NCBI RefSeq assembly: GCF_013184525.1
Contig: NZ_JAAOIZ010000006.1
Coordinates: forward strand, 124,001-188,000
Source: Chryseobacterium sp. LAM-KRS1
GTDB lineage: Bacteria > Bacteroidota > Bacteroidia > Flavobacteriales > Weeksellaceae
Direction: 5' to 3'
DNA length: 64,000 bases
Under the pieces are notes generated by a model, which saw nothing but the letters and a program-made list of their open reading frames with translations, did not search any database and was not told where the DNA came from. Numbering within the stretch: the first letter of the stretch is position 1; the number at the start of each line of letters is the position of its first letter. The translations under genes and the position numbers were made by a program. Shown one piece after another: positions 35,773 to 42,331 of this stretch.

Positions 35773-36390
35773 ATGGAAAATTTTGTAGTTGATAGAAAAG
35801 AGTTTGAACATTATAAATCGAGAATGAAAAAGTTATTTCCTGATTATATCTCATTTGAAAAAAACTCTTTTAACAATAACTTTAAGTACTTTATAGCTTT
35901 TGATTTTGACTATATTTTTGAAGAGATATTTTTTGAAGGAATAATATCTTTTTTGAATAAGATTAAAAACGGGAAGTTATTTTTCTATACAATTGATCCT
36001 TCACCTGAAGACTATTTTTTTATACATTTTAATAAGTATAGTGTTTTTGAATTAGAAACAAATAAAAGTTACGATGATTTTAATTATATTATGTATAAAG
36101 ACCCTGGTGTAAACACTGCAGATGCTATTGGTATAAACTCAAACGAAATATCATTTTTTTCTGATTCAGATGATTGGGCAATTATAGGTTCAAGAGAGTG
36201 GGAAATTGCGATTGCAGGATTCATATCTTTGGAAATGAAAGAAAAATTTTTGAGTTCTTTTGGAGATAATTCAGATATATTCACCTCTATTGGACAACAG
36301 GTAAATATATTAGATGATATGTTAAATTTTGATAATGAGCTTAAAGAAGACTATAAAGAATTGTCAAAGAATTATCAAGATAGAGAATAA
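35773..36390 (+). CDS. Probable immunity protein for the RHS tip
   Basis: A 205-residue acidic protein (rich in Asp/Glu/Phe, such as FDFDYIFEEIFFEGIISF and SDSDDWAIIGSREWEIAIAG) starting 2 bases after the RHS-core gene. No signal peptide, so cytoplasmic. Small acidic genes directly behind RHS toxins are usually their immunity partners; the very basic toxin end here fits an electrostatic complex. I do not recognise the family, and the two-gene pairing is inferred from position, charge and gap. Confidence 0.7.
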   Translation: MENFVVDRKEFEHYKSRMKKLFPDYISFEKNSFNNNFKYFIAFDFDYIFEEIFFEGIISFLNKIKNGKLFFYTIDPSPEDYFFIHFNKYSVFELETNKSYDDFNYIMYKDPGVNTADAIGINSNEISFFSDSDDWAIIGSREWEIAIAGFISLEMKEKFLSSFGDNSDIFTSIGQQVNILDDMLNFDNELKEDYKELSKNYQDRE

Positions 36391-36403
36391 TCCCCTCTTG
36401 TTA

Positions 36404-36424
36404 GTGCGAGCGTCCCGCTCGTAC
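36404..36424. repeat. Short GC-rich inverted repeat after the immunity gene
   Basis: TGCGAGCG / CGCTCGTA stem (36405-36412 with 36416-36423, one G-U pair) around TCC, unusually GC-rich for this AT-rich region. Similar GCGAGCG-TCC-CGCTCG hairpins are, as I recall, scattered between genes in Chryseobacterium genomes. It sits at the boundary between the current immunity gene and the displaced tip remnant, so it may be a recombination scar or an RNA processing/termination hairpin. Confidence 0.5.
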
Positions 36425-36438
36425 CGGTAGATAAAAAC

Positions 36439-36463
36439 AAACTCACCGTAAAACGGTGAGTTT
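36439..36463 (+). terminator. Hairpin terminator after the immunity gene
   Basis: Stem AAACTCACCGT / ACGGTGAGTTT (36439-36449 with 36453-36463), loop AAA. The T tract is short (four T from 36461). It probably ends the RHS island transcript. Confidence 0.7.
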
Positions 36464-36610
36464 TGTGTTTAAAATTCATTGAATTTTTCTTTTGGAGAAA
36501 AAAGCGTCAATGATGTGAAAAATATGATTGTGGTCTTCTGGTTATCCACGATGTAAATGCAGTTGATTTAGTATCACAAAAAAATAAAAATACTAAGGAA
36601 TGATAAATGA

Positions 36611-36715
36611 ATTAAAACACAAGAGGAGAGAGTACTTCTTCAAGGAAATGATATTGAAATGTGGGTAAATACAAAAACCAAAACAATAGAAACGGCTTAT
36701 CCGATAAGAAAATAA
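36611..36715 (+). pseudogene. Displaced C-terminal remnant of a polymorphic toxin
   Basis: After an in-frame stop at 36608 the frame reads IKTQEERVLLQGNDIEMW, VNTKTKTIETAYPIRK and then TAA at 36713-36715. The closing pattern (G-N-D-I-E-M-W-V-N-x-K-T-x-x-I-x-T-A-Y-P-I) is the form I associate with ends of bacterial polymorphic toxin domains such as those carried by RHS/CdiA tips. No start codon or RHS core precedes it. It ends one base before the next gene, just as an intact tip would precede its immunity gene. Upstream frames at 36480-36600 may be older, frameshifted pieces. Confidence 0.6.
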
Positions 36716-36716
36716 T

Positions 36717-37148
36717 ATGAATACAGTAAAAATATCTACAAATGAAAGCTCTTTCGAAAAATATAAAGAGACTATTACAGGGGTTGTCTATTTGGACTTT
36801 GGTGATTTTTCTTTCCCAGAAAAAAACTGGAATGACTTTGTAATTGTAATTATGAACAACTGGATTAAATCAATTAACAATATTAAATTGGGGATTTCTG
36901 AATATGCAGATCTTTTGTTTTTTGATGGTTCTTTTTATGTAAGAATTAAAATTACAGATAAAGATAATTGTCTAATTGAATGTATTGAAAATCACAGAAC
37001 AGAAAAAATTATATTTAAAGAACAGATAAAATTTAAGAAGTTAGAAAAAGAAATTTTCAGTACTGCAAAACTATGTAAAGTATTTTGTACAAGACAAAAT
37101 TGGAGAAGTGAAGAACTCGATGAATTAGATTATTTATTACGAAAGTAA
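36717..37148 (+). CDS. Probable orphan immunity protein
   Basis: A 143-residue cytoplasmic protein beginning one base after the toxin-tip remnant. It has an aromatic/acidic first half (VYLDFGDFSFPEKNWNDFVIVIM, YADLLFFDGSFYVRIKI) and a basic C-terminal helical half. The size, position behind a tip remnant and lack of other neighbours fit an orphan immunity gene kept after the tip was displaced. It could still protect against siblings that carry the intact toxin. I cannot name the family with certainty. Confidence 0.6.
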   Translation: MNTVKISTNESSFEKYKETITGVVYLDFGDFSFPEKNWNDFVIVIMNNWIKSINNIKLGISEYADLLFFDGSFYVRIKITDKDNCLIECIENHRTEKIIFKEQIKFKKLEKEIFSTAKLCKVFCTRQNWRSEELDELDYLLRK

Positions 37149-37207
37149 AGAATAAATAGTTTGCTTATTTTAAAACAGTATCAATAAATTAATATCAAGA
37201 TGAACAA

Positions 37208-37234
37208 AAAAGCCAATTCCATGAATTGGCTTTT
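37208..37234 (+). terminator. Intrinsic terminator after the orphan immunity gene
   Basis: Perfect 12-bp stem AAAAGCCAATTC / GAATTGGCTTTT (37208-37219 with 37223-37234), loop CAT. Confidence 0.85.
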
Positions 37235-37316
37235 ATATTGTAAAGTACTTTTCCAATAAAAATTCCTTAACACAATCATAATCCATTCAAAATATACATT
37301 TCAATTGAAATTTAAA

Positions 37317-37324
37317 TAAATTTG
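37317..37324 (+). promoter_or_regulatory. -7 promoter box of the adenylyltransferase operon
   Basis: TAAATTTG matches TAnnTTTG, 32 bases before the GTG at 37357. Confidence 0.55.
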
Positions 37325-37356
37325 CAGGATATATTATTTGCAATTCATATAAAGCC

Positions 37357-37758
37357 GTGGAAGAAATTGTTGTAAAGCCTATTATTGCCAGAGAACTTCT
37401 TGAATCCCTTAAGACAAAAGTGGAAGAGGAGAAGCAGGTTATTGTGCACTGCTGCTTCCCGGCCTCTCCTTTTTTGGGCAACCTGATCCGGATATGGAAT
37501 ACCACGTATCTTTTTGATAACAGTTCGGAGCATCAAAGTAAGCTGATCCACGCTGAAAATATTACAATATTTCCGGATTGGACTCCGGTTCCTTTTATGC
37601 GGGATTTTTGGTTTACACTCATATTTTCAGGGTTACCAAAAGATTGTAAAAGTTTTGATCTTAAAGAAGTCATTCCTGAAGAAGGTGGATTTTTTGTACA
37701 ATCCATCAAGAGAAATGCAATGGATGTATACAGAGTGAAAATATCAGAATCTTATTAA
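37357..37758 (+). CDS. Unrecognised 133-residue protein linked to an adenylyltransferase
   Basis: A soluble 133-residue protein with GTG start (no in-frame ATG upstream). It contains KQVIVHCCFPASPFLGNLIRIWNTTYLFD (about 27-55) and ENITIFPDWTPVPFMRDFWFTLIFSGLPKDC (about 67-98), with a vicinal Cys pair and a conserved-looking Pro/Trp-rich middle. I do not recognise its domain. The stop codon abuts the ATG of the ANT(6)-like gene with no gap, so they are co-transcribed and probably linked in function. Confidence 0.7.
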   Translation: MEEIVVKPIIARELLESLKTKVEEEKQVIVHCCFPASPFLGNLIRIWNTTYLFDNSSEHQSKLIHAENITIFPDWTPVPFMRDFWFTLIFSGLPKDCKSFDLKEVIPEEGGFFVQSIKRNAMDVYRVKISESY

Positions 37759-38625
37759 ATGAAAACCAGAGAAAAAAAATTACAACAGATCATTGACTGG
37801 GCGAAAACGAATTCGGATATTCGTGCTGTTTTGTTAACCAGCTCATTAGTAAATCCTTATGCTCCTGTTGATGATTTTAGTGATCTGGATATTGAACTTG
37901 TCTTTGAAAAAATGAAACCATATGAATCTGACAAGACATGGTTGGAACTTTTTGGGGCGCCCATTTCAATGGTGGAAGAAGATGAAACATTTTTTGACGG
38001 AGTCCATGCAATGAAAATGGTTTTGTATGAAGATCTTGTGAAAGTGGACTTCAAACTCTATGAAAAATCTGAATTTATAAAAGAAATAAAAAAAGATGAG
38101 CTTCCTGAAGATTGGGACGTAGGCTATAAAGTTCTGATCGACAAAGATGAGTTGACAAAGAATCTGAAGGACCCGACTTATCAGTCTGTGATGATTAAAA
38201 AACCCACAACGGAAAGGTTTCAGCAACTGATGAATGATTTCTGGTGGGACACAACTTATGTGGCAAAATGCCTTAAGCGTGAAGATATTTTTTATGCTAA
38301 ATTTATGAGTGAGGATGTAATCAGAACTGATTATCTTGTTCCTTTGTTGGAATGGTATATTGCCAGTGAAAACGGATGGAACAATATAACGACAAATAAA
38401 CACGGAAGACTTTTCAAAAAGTATTTGTCTCCAGATCTATGGAAAAGGATTGAAGCTACTTTTTCCGGAAGTAGTATTGAAGAAAACTGGAATGCTTTAT
38501 TGGCATATGCAGATCTTTTTCATGAAATAGGAACTGACCTAGCCAGAAAGCTCAAAACTTCATATCCTGAAGAGCACGAAAGTAAAGTACGAAAGTACCT
38601 TACGATGATAAAGACTCAGGATTAG
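37759..38625 (+). CDS. Aminoglycoside 6-adenylyltransferase-like nucleotidyltransferase
   Basis: A 288-residue protein of the ANT(6)/AadK/AadS group. The nucleotidyltransferase core is AVLLTSSLVNPYAPVDDFSDLDIELVFE (residues ~24-51), with the catalytic Asp-x-Asp pair; TSS replaces the GSR typical of AadE/AadK. The helical C-terminal half has RTDYLVPLLEWYIASENGW, KHGRLFKKYLSPDLW and YADLFHEIGTDLA. Such enzymes adenylylate streptomycin. Chryseobacterium relatives carry similar genes in the chromosome. It follows the 133-residue gene directly and overlaps the end of the opposing GMC gene by 4 bases. Actual drug activity is not proven by sequence. Confidence 0.85.
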   Translation: MKTREKKLQQIIDWAKTNSDIRAVLLTSSLVNPYAPVDDFSDLDIELVFEKMKPYESDKTWLELFGAPISMVEEDETFFDGVHAMKMVLYEDLVKVDFKLYEKSEFIKEIKKDELPEDWDVGYKVLIDKDELTKNLKDPTYQSVMIKKPTTERFQQLMNDFWWDTTYVAKCLKREDIFYAKFMSEDVIRTDYLVPLLEWYIASENGWNNITTNKHGRLFKKYLSPDLWKRIEATFSGSSIEENWNALLAYADLFHEIGTDLARKLKTSYPEEHESKVRKYLTMIKTQD

Positions 38626-40202
38626 TCGAATTCATTTTGCCGGATTAGGTTTTCAATGCAGTATTCAGTAATTGCAACAATCGTTACAAAAGGATTCACG
38701 CCAATGGTTCCCGGAATTAAAGATCCGTCCAGGATGAAAAGATTTTCATGATCTTTTAATTTACCATATTGAGTGGTGGCTTCACCTAATACACAACCTC
38801 CTAACGGATGATAACATATATTAGGCCCAAAACCATTTTTAAAAAGAAAATGGCTTCTGGTACCTCCATTAGCCCGGTTCATTTTCCGGATAAAATAATC
38901 TGCATTCTCTCTCATCTTTTTTGTATGACTTTCATTCCAGTCAATATGGAGTCTTTGAGTTGTGGTATCAAAAGATACCTTTCCCTTTTTATCAACCCTG
39001 TTGATTAGCAGATATAGTGCAGTAGCTACATCCATACCCATTGGCAATGGTGCAATCTCCGTGAAAAAAGGATGTTCTTTATCTTCCCAGTTGTCAACTC
39101 CACCTACAGGAATAGTGGATTGCTGAACTCCTGTACCTCCGGACAGAGGTCTGACCCAGTTTCTACCGGTCATAAAGTTTCCGTTATTACCCCAATTTTC
39201 CCCTACATTACTGTTGAGTGTAAGCTGGTTTTTCGCATGGGATTTTAAAAGAAGCTCTAAAGTTCCCATAGTTCCTGCAGATACGATCAGCTTTTTACAA
39301 TGAAAAATTTTCTCTTTGATTACTTCTCCAGAGGTATTGATCTGTTTGACATCCAGTGTATAACTTTTGTCATCATTTAATTTGATGGAATTAACTGAAT
39401 GGAGATCCAGTATTTCAAGATTTCCCGTGTCTGATGCTTTTTTTAAATACGTTTTATCAAGACTGTTTTTACCGTGATTATTTCCATAGATCACTTCTGT
39501 ATTAAGCGCAGATCTCGGAACTTCATTTTTATATTCTCTCTCCATGTATTTGAAATCATACACATTCGGAACACGGATGGTTTTAAAGCCTGCTTTATGA
39601 GCCTCTTCTTCACCTACTCTTGTAAATTTATAATAAGGACAATCATGCAAAAACTGTTCATCAATCACATTGACCTTCAGCTCTTTTCTGGCGAGAGGAA
39701 AATAGTAATCATAAAACTTTTCGGCATCAAGCTGTGGAAAAACTTCTTTAAAATAACTTTCTTTAGGGGTTACAGCCATTCCGCCATTTACGATAGATCC
39801 TCCACCAACACCTCTTCCCGTCCAGATATTGATATGTTCAAAATCCAGTCGGTCCAATGCACCTGTAAAAGGTTTTAAAGAGAACAGGTTCATAAAGGGT
39901 GCAATGGTCTTCTTTTTCAGCCATGCAGCACTTTCTCGGGGTTTTAATAAGTTGGAAAAAGGAATCCCGGATTTTTCCCAATTCAGTCCCATTTCAAGCA
40001 TTAATACTTTTTTTCCCGCCTCACATAAGCGTAAAGCTGCTACGGCGCCTCCGTATCCGGAACCGATAATAATGACAGGGGCATCCAAAATTTCTGTTTT
40101 TTCAGGAGATTTTGGAGCGGAACCATATAAAAGATGCGTACCTAAAAAGTAAAAGCCAGATATTCCAATGATACCTGTTTTAATGAACTCTTTTCTATTC
40201 AT
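38622..40202 (-). CDS. GMC-family oxidoreductase (cholesterol-oxidase-like)
   Basis: A 526-residue flavoprotein. The N-terminus has a Tat-like signal (MNRKEFIKTGIIGISG, with RK in place of RR). The FAD motif VIIIGSGYGGAVAALRLCEAGKKVLMLE follows at about residues 43-70. TGRGVGGGSIVNGGMAV is the second FAD block. The end CYHPLGGCVLGEAT, FILDGSLIPGTIGVNPFVTI holds the active-site His and Asn of GMC enzymes. It is closest in type to bacterial cholesterol/steroid oxidases, but the substrate is not certain. Likely periplasmic. It overlaps the converging ANT(6)-like gene by 4 bases. Confidence 0.87.
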   Translation of the reverse strand: MNRKEFIKTGIIGISGFYFLGTHLLYGSAPKSPEKTEILDAPVIIIGSGYGGAVAALRLCEAGKKVLMLEMGLNWEKSGIPFSNLLKPRESAAWLKKKTIAPFMNLFSLKPFTGALDRLDFEHINIWTGRGVGGGSIVNGGMAVTPKESYFKEVFPQLDAEKFYDYYFPLARKELKVNVIDEQFLHDCPYYKFTRVGEEEAHKAGFKTIRVPNVYDFKYMEREYKNEVPRSALNTEVIYGNNHGKNSLDKTYLKKASDTGNLEILDLHSVNSIKLNDDKSYTLDVKQINTSGEVIKEKIFHCKKLIVSAGTMGTLELLLKSHAKNQLTLNSNVGENWGNNGNFMTGRNWVRPLSGGTGVQQSTIPVGGVDNWEDKEHPFFTEIAPLPMGMDVATALYLLINRVDKKGKVSFDTTTQRLHIDWNESHTKKMRENADYFIRKMNRANGGTRSHFLFKNGFGPNICYHPLGGCVLGEATTQYGKLKDHENLFILDGSLIPGTIGVNPFVTIVAITEYCIENLIRQNEFD

Positions 40203-40308
40203 GTTCGTTATTTTCCAAAAACTATGCTAGAAAAACACAAAAAATTATAATTTTTAATTAAAATTAATGGGACTTTTTATTGTAATTTTAACCTTTAATA
40301 GATGAATA

Positions 40309-40926
40309 ATGAAAAGATACCTGTTACTATTGCTGCTGTTTCCTTGTTTCGTTTTTTCACAGAAATCAATCCTTAAGGAGAAAGCTGAAATCAAAAAATT
40401 CCAGAAGAACCTTAATGCGGAGTATTTAAATCCTAAAGAAACTCCTTTAAGAGGAGATAATTTTACAAATTTTAAAGCACATCCTTTTTTTCCTGTGGAT
40501 CTAAAATACAGAGTAGAAGCTAAGCTGGTACGAACAGCTAATGCTGAACCGTTTGAAATTCCTACTTCATCAGGAAAGACTAAGCAATATAAAGAATATG
40601 GTAAGGCTAGCTTTACGTTGGAAGGGCAGGAGTATACGCTTACTTTATATCAAAGTCTGGATCTTTTAAAACAAGAAAAATATAAAGACTATCTTTTCCT
40701 TCCTTTCCGTGACCTGACCAATGGAAAAGAAACTTATGGTGGCGGAAAATATATGGACCTTAAAATTCCGAAAGGAAACACTCTTATTCTGGATTTTAAC
40801 CAGTCTTATCAACCGTATTGTGCATATAACGCTTATGATTATAACTGTCCGGTTGTTCCCGAAGAAAATAAACTACCTGTGGAGATCCGTGCCGGAGTAA
40901 TGTATAACGATATTTACCACCATTAA
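40309..40926 (+). CDS. DUF1684 secreted protein
   Basis: A 205-residue protein with signal peptide (MKRYLLLLLLFPCFVFS, then QKS). It shows the DUF1684 landmarks: NFTNFKAHPFFPVDLKYRV, FTLEGQEYTLTLYQS, LFLPFRDLTNGKETYGGGKYMDL, and the end NQSYQPYCAYNAYDYNCPVVPEEN with two Cys that may pair. Function of the family is not established. A GNAT gene follows by 1 base, and both may be on one transcript. Confidence 0.88.
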   Translation: MKRYLLLLLLFPCFVFSQKSILKEKAEIKKFQKNLNAEYLNPKETPLRGDNFTNFKAHPFFPVDLKYRVEAKLVRTANAEPFEIPTSSGKTKQYKEYGKASFTLEGQEYTLTLYQSLDLLKQEKYKDYLFLPFRDLTNGKETYGGGKYMDLKIPKGNTLILDFNQSYQPYCAYNAYDYNCPVVPEENKLPVEIRAGVMYNDIYHH

Positions 40927-40927
40927 T

Positions 40928-41401
40928 ATGATTCATTTAGAATTTTACAAGCCCGAAGATTTTTCCGGAGTTAACTATACATTGGATGACGTTCAATCGC
41001 AGTATACATCAACTGCCGAATTTGCTATAGAGAGAATCAGAGAAAGAAATGATGGTAAGGGATTTTCTGTGACGATCTTTGAAAATGAGAATCCTGCAGG
41101 CTATTTTGCCTTGGATTTCGGTGATGATAAACTGGATCTTACCCATAATCCGAAATCTGTTTTATTAAGATCATTGTCTATTAATCCCGATTTTCAGGGG
41201 AGAGGCATTGGAAAAGCTGCTATGAGCCTTGTAGATGATTTTGTAAAAAATCATTTTAAAGATTGTGATGAAATCGTTCTTGCTGTCAACGAAAACAATA
41301 TTTCTGCATATGAGCTGTACATAAAAGTAGGCTACATATTCGAGGGGAAAACCAGAATGGGACGGAGTGGTCCGCAACGGCTGATGTATAAAAAACTTTA
41401 A
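40928..41401 (+). CDS. GNAT-family N-acetyltransferase
   Basis: A 157-residue cytoplasmic acetyltransferase. The acetyl-CoA site is SLSINPDFQGRGIGKAAMSLV (residues ~81-101; Q/R-x-x-G-x-G/A motif) and the closing part is NENNISAYELYIKVGYIFEGKTRMG. The substrate is not predictable. It starts 1 base after the DUF1684 gene. Confidence 0.88.
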   Translation: MIHLEFYKPEDFSGVNYTLDDVQSQYTSTAEFAIERIRERNDGKGFSVTIFENENPAGYFALDFGDDKLDLTHNPKSVLLRSLSINPDFQGRGIGKAAMSLVDDFVKNHFKDCDEIVLAVNENNISAYELYIKVGYIFEGKTRMGRSGPQRLMYKKL

Positions 41402-41446
41402 GAAAATTTTAAAGTAAAAAAATTCTGCTTGGCGCGATCTTTCCAC

Positions 41447-41454
41447 TAACTTTG
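41447..41454 (+). promoter_or_regulatory. -7 promoter box of the SDR/glycosidase operon
   Basis: TAACTTTG matches TAnnTTTG, 20 bases before the ATG at 41475. A TTG at 41429 lies 15 bases upstream, closer than usual. Confidence 0.55.
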
Positions 41455-41474
41455 AGTAACATCAAATAAAAAAT

Positions 41475-42284
41475 ATGGAAATATCCCTTCATAATCAGGT
41501 GGCTGTCGTTACGGGAGCATCAAGTGGAATAGGTACAGGAATCGCTAAATCCTTAGCTTCAGCAGGTGCCACGGTCATTGTTAATCATTCTTCAGAAAGA
41601 TCCGTTGAGGAAGCCAAAGCTGTCTTAAAAGAAATAACGGATGCTGGAGGAAAAGGAATCACCTATCAGTGTGATGTTTCGAAAGAAGATCAGGTGATCG
41701 CTATGTTTCAGGAAGTGATTTCCCGATTCGGAACTGTGGATATTCTTGTTAATAACGCCGGGATTCAGAAAGATGCTCAATTCACCGAAATGACCATGGA
41801 TCAGTGGAATGCTGTAATTGGGGTTAATCTTACCGGACAATTTCTTTGTGCCAGAGAAGCAATTAAGGAGTTTCTTCGCAGGGGAATAGATCTTTCTCGT
41901 TCTAAGGCTTGTGGGAAAATCATTCATATCAGTTCTGTCCATGAAATTATTCCATGGGGAGGCCACGCCAATTATGCATCAAGTAAAGGGGCTATCCGTA
42001 TGCTGATGCAAACCCTGGCACAAGAGTATGGAGCACAAAAAATTAGAGTTAATTCTATTTGTCCTGGGGCTATCCAGACACCAATAAATAAAAATGCCTG
42101 GGATACTCCGGAAGCACTCAACAGTCTTCTTAATCTAATTCCATACAATAGAATCGGACAACCGGAAGATATCGGAAACCTGGCCGCTTTTCTGGCGAGT
42201 GATCTTGCAGATTATATAACAGGAACCAGCATTTTTGTAGATGGAGGAATGACGACTTTTGAAAGCTTTTCCACAGGCGGATAA
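41475..42284 (+). CDS. Short-chain dehydrogenase (glucose-1-dehydrogenase-like)
   Basis: A 269-residue classical SDR. The cofactor site is VAVVTGASSGIGTGIAKSLASAG (residues ~8-30), VDILVNNAGIQ carries the NNAG motif, IIHISSVHEIIPWGGHANYASSKGAIRML holds the catalytic Ser and YxxxK, and ITGTSIFVDGGMTTF closes the fold. It resembles Bacillus glucose 1-dehydrogenases. A large GH63-like glycosidase follows 47 bases later on the same strand, so a sugar-linked role fits, though substrate choice is inferred. Confidence 0.9.
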   Translation: MEISLHNQVAVVTGASSGIGTGIAKSLASAGATVIVNHSSERSVEEAKAVLKEITDAGGKGITYQCDVSKEDQVIAMFQEVISRFGTVDILVNNAGIQKDAQFTEMTMDQWNAVIGVNLTGQFLCAREAIKEFLRRGIDLSRSKACGKIIHISSVHEIIPWGGHANYASSKGAIRMLMQTLAQEYGAQKIRVNSICPGAIQTPINKNAWDTPEALNSLLNLIPYNRIGQPEDIGNLAAFLASDLADYITGTSIFVDGGMTTFESFSTGG

Positions 42285-42331
42285 ATAATGATTTGCCTTT
42301 AATTTACTATTTCATTCTTAAAACTACATAT

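Noticed and set aside
42293..42331. TTG start for the GH63-like gene
   Set aside because: ATG at 42332 begins the conserved part; the 13 extra residues resemble a random hydrophobic run.
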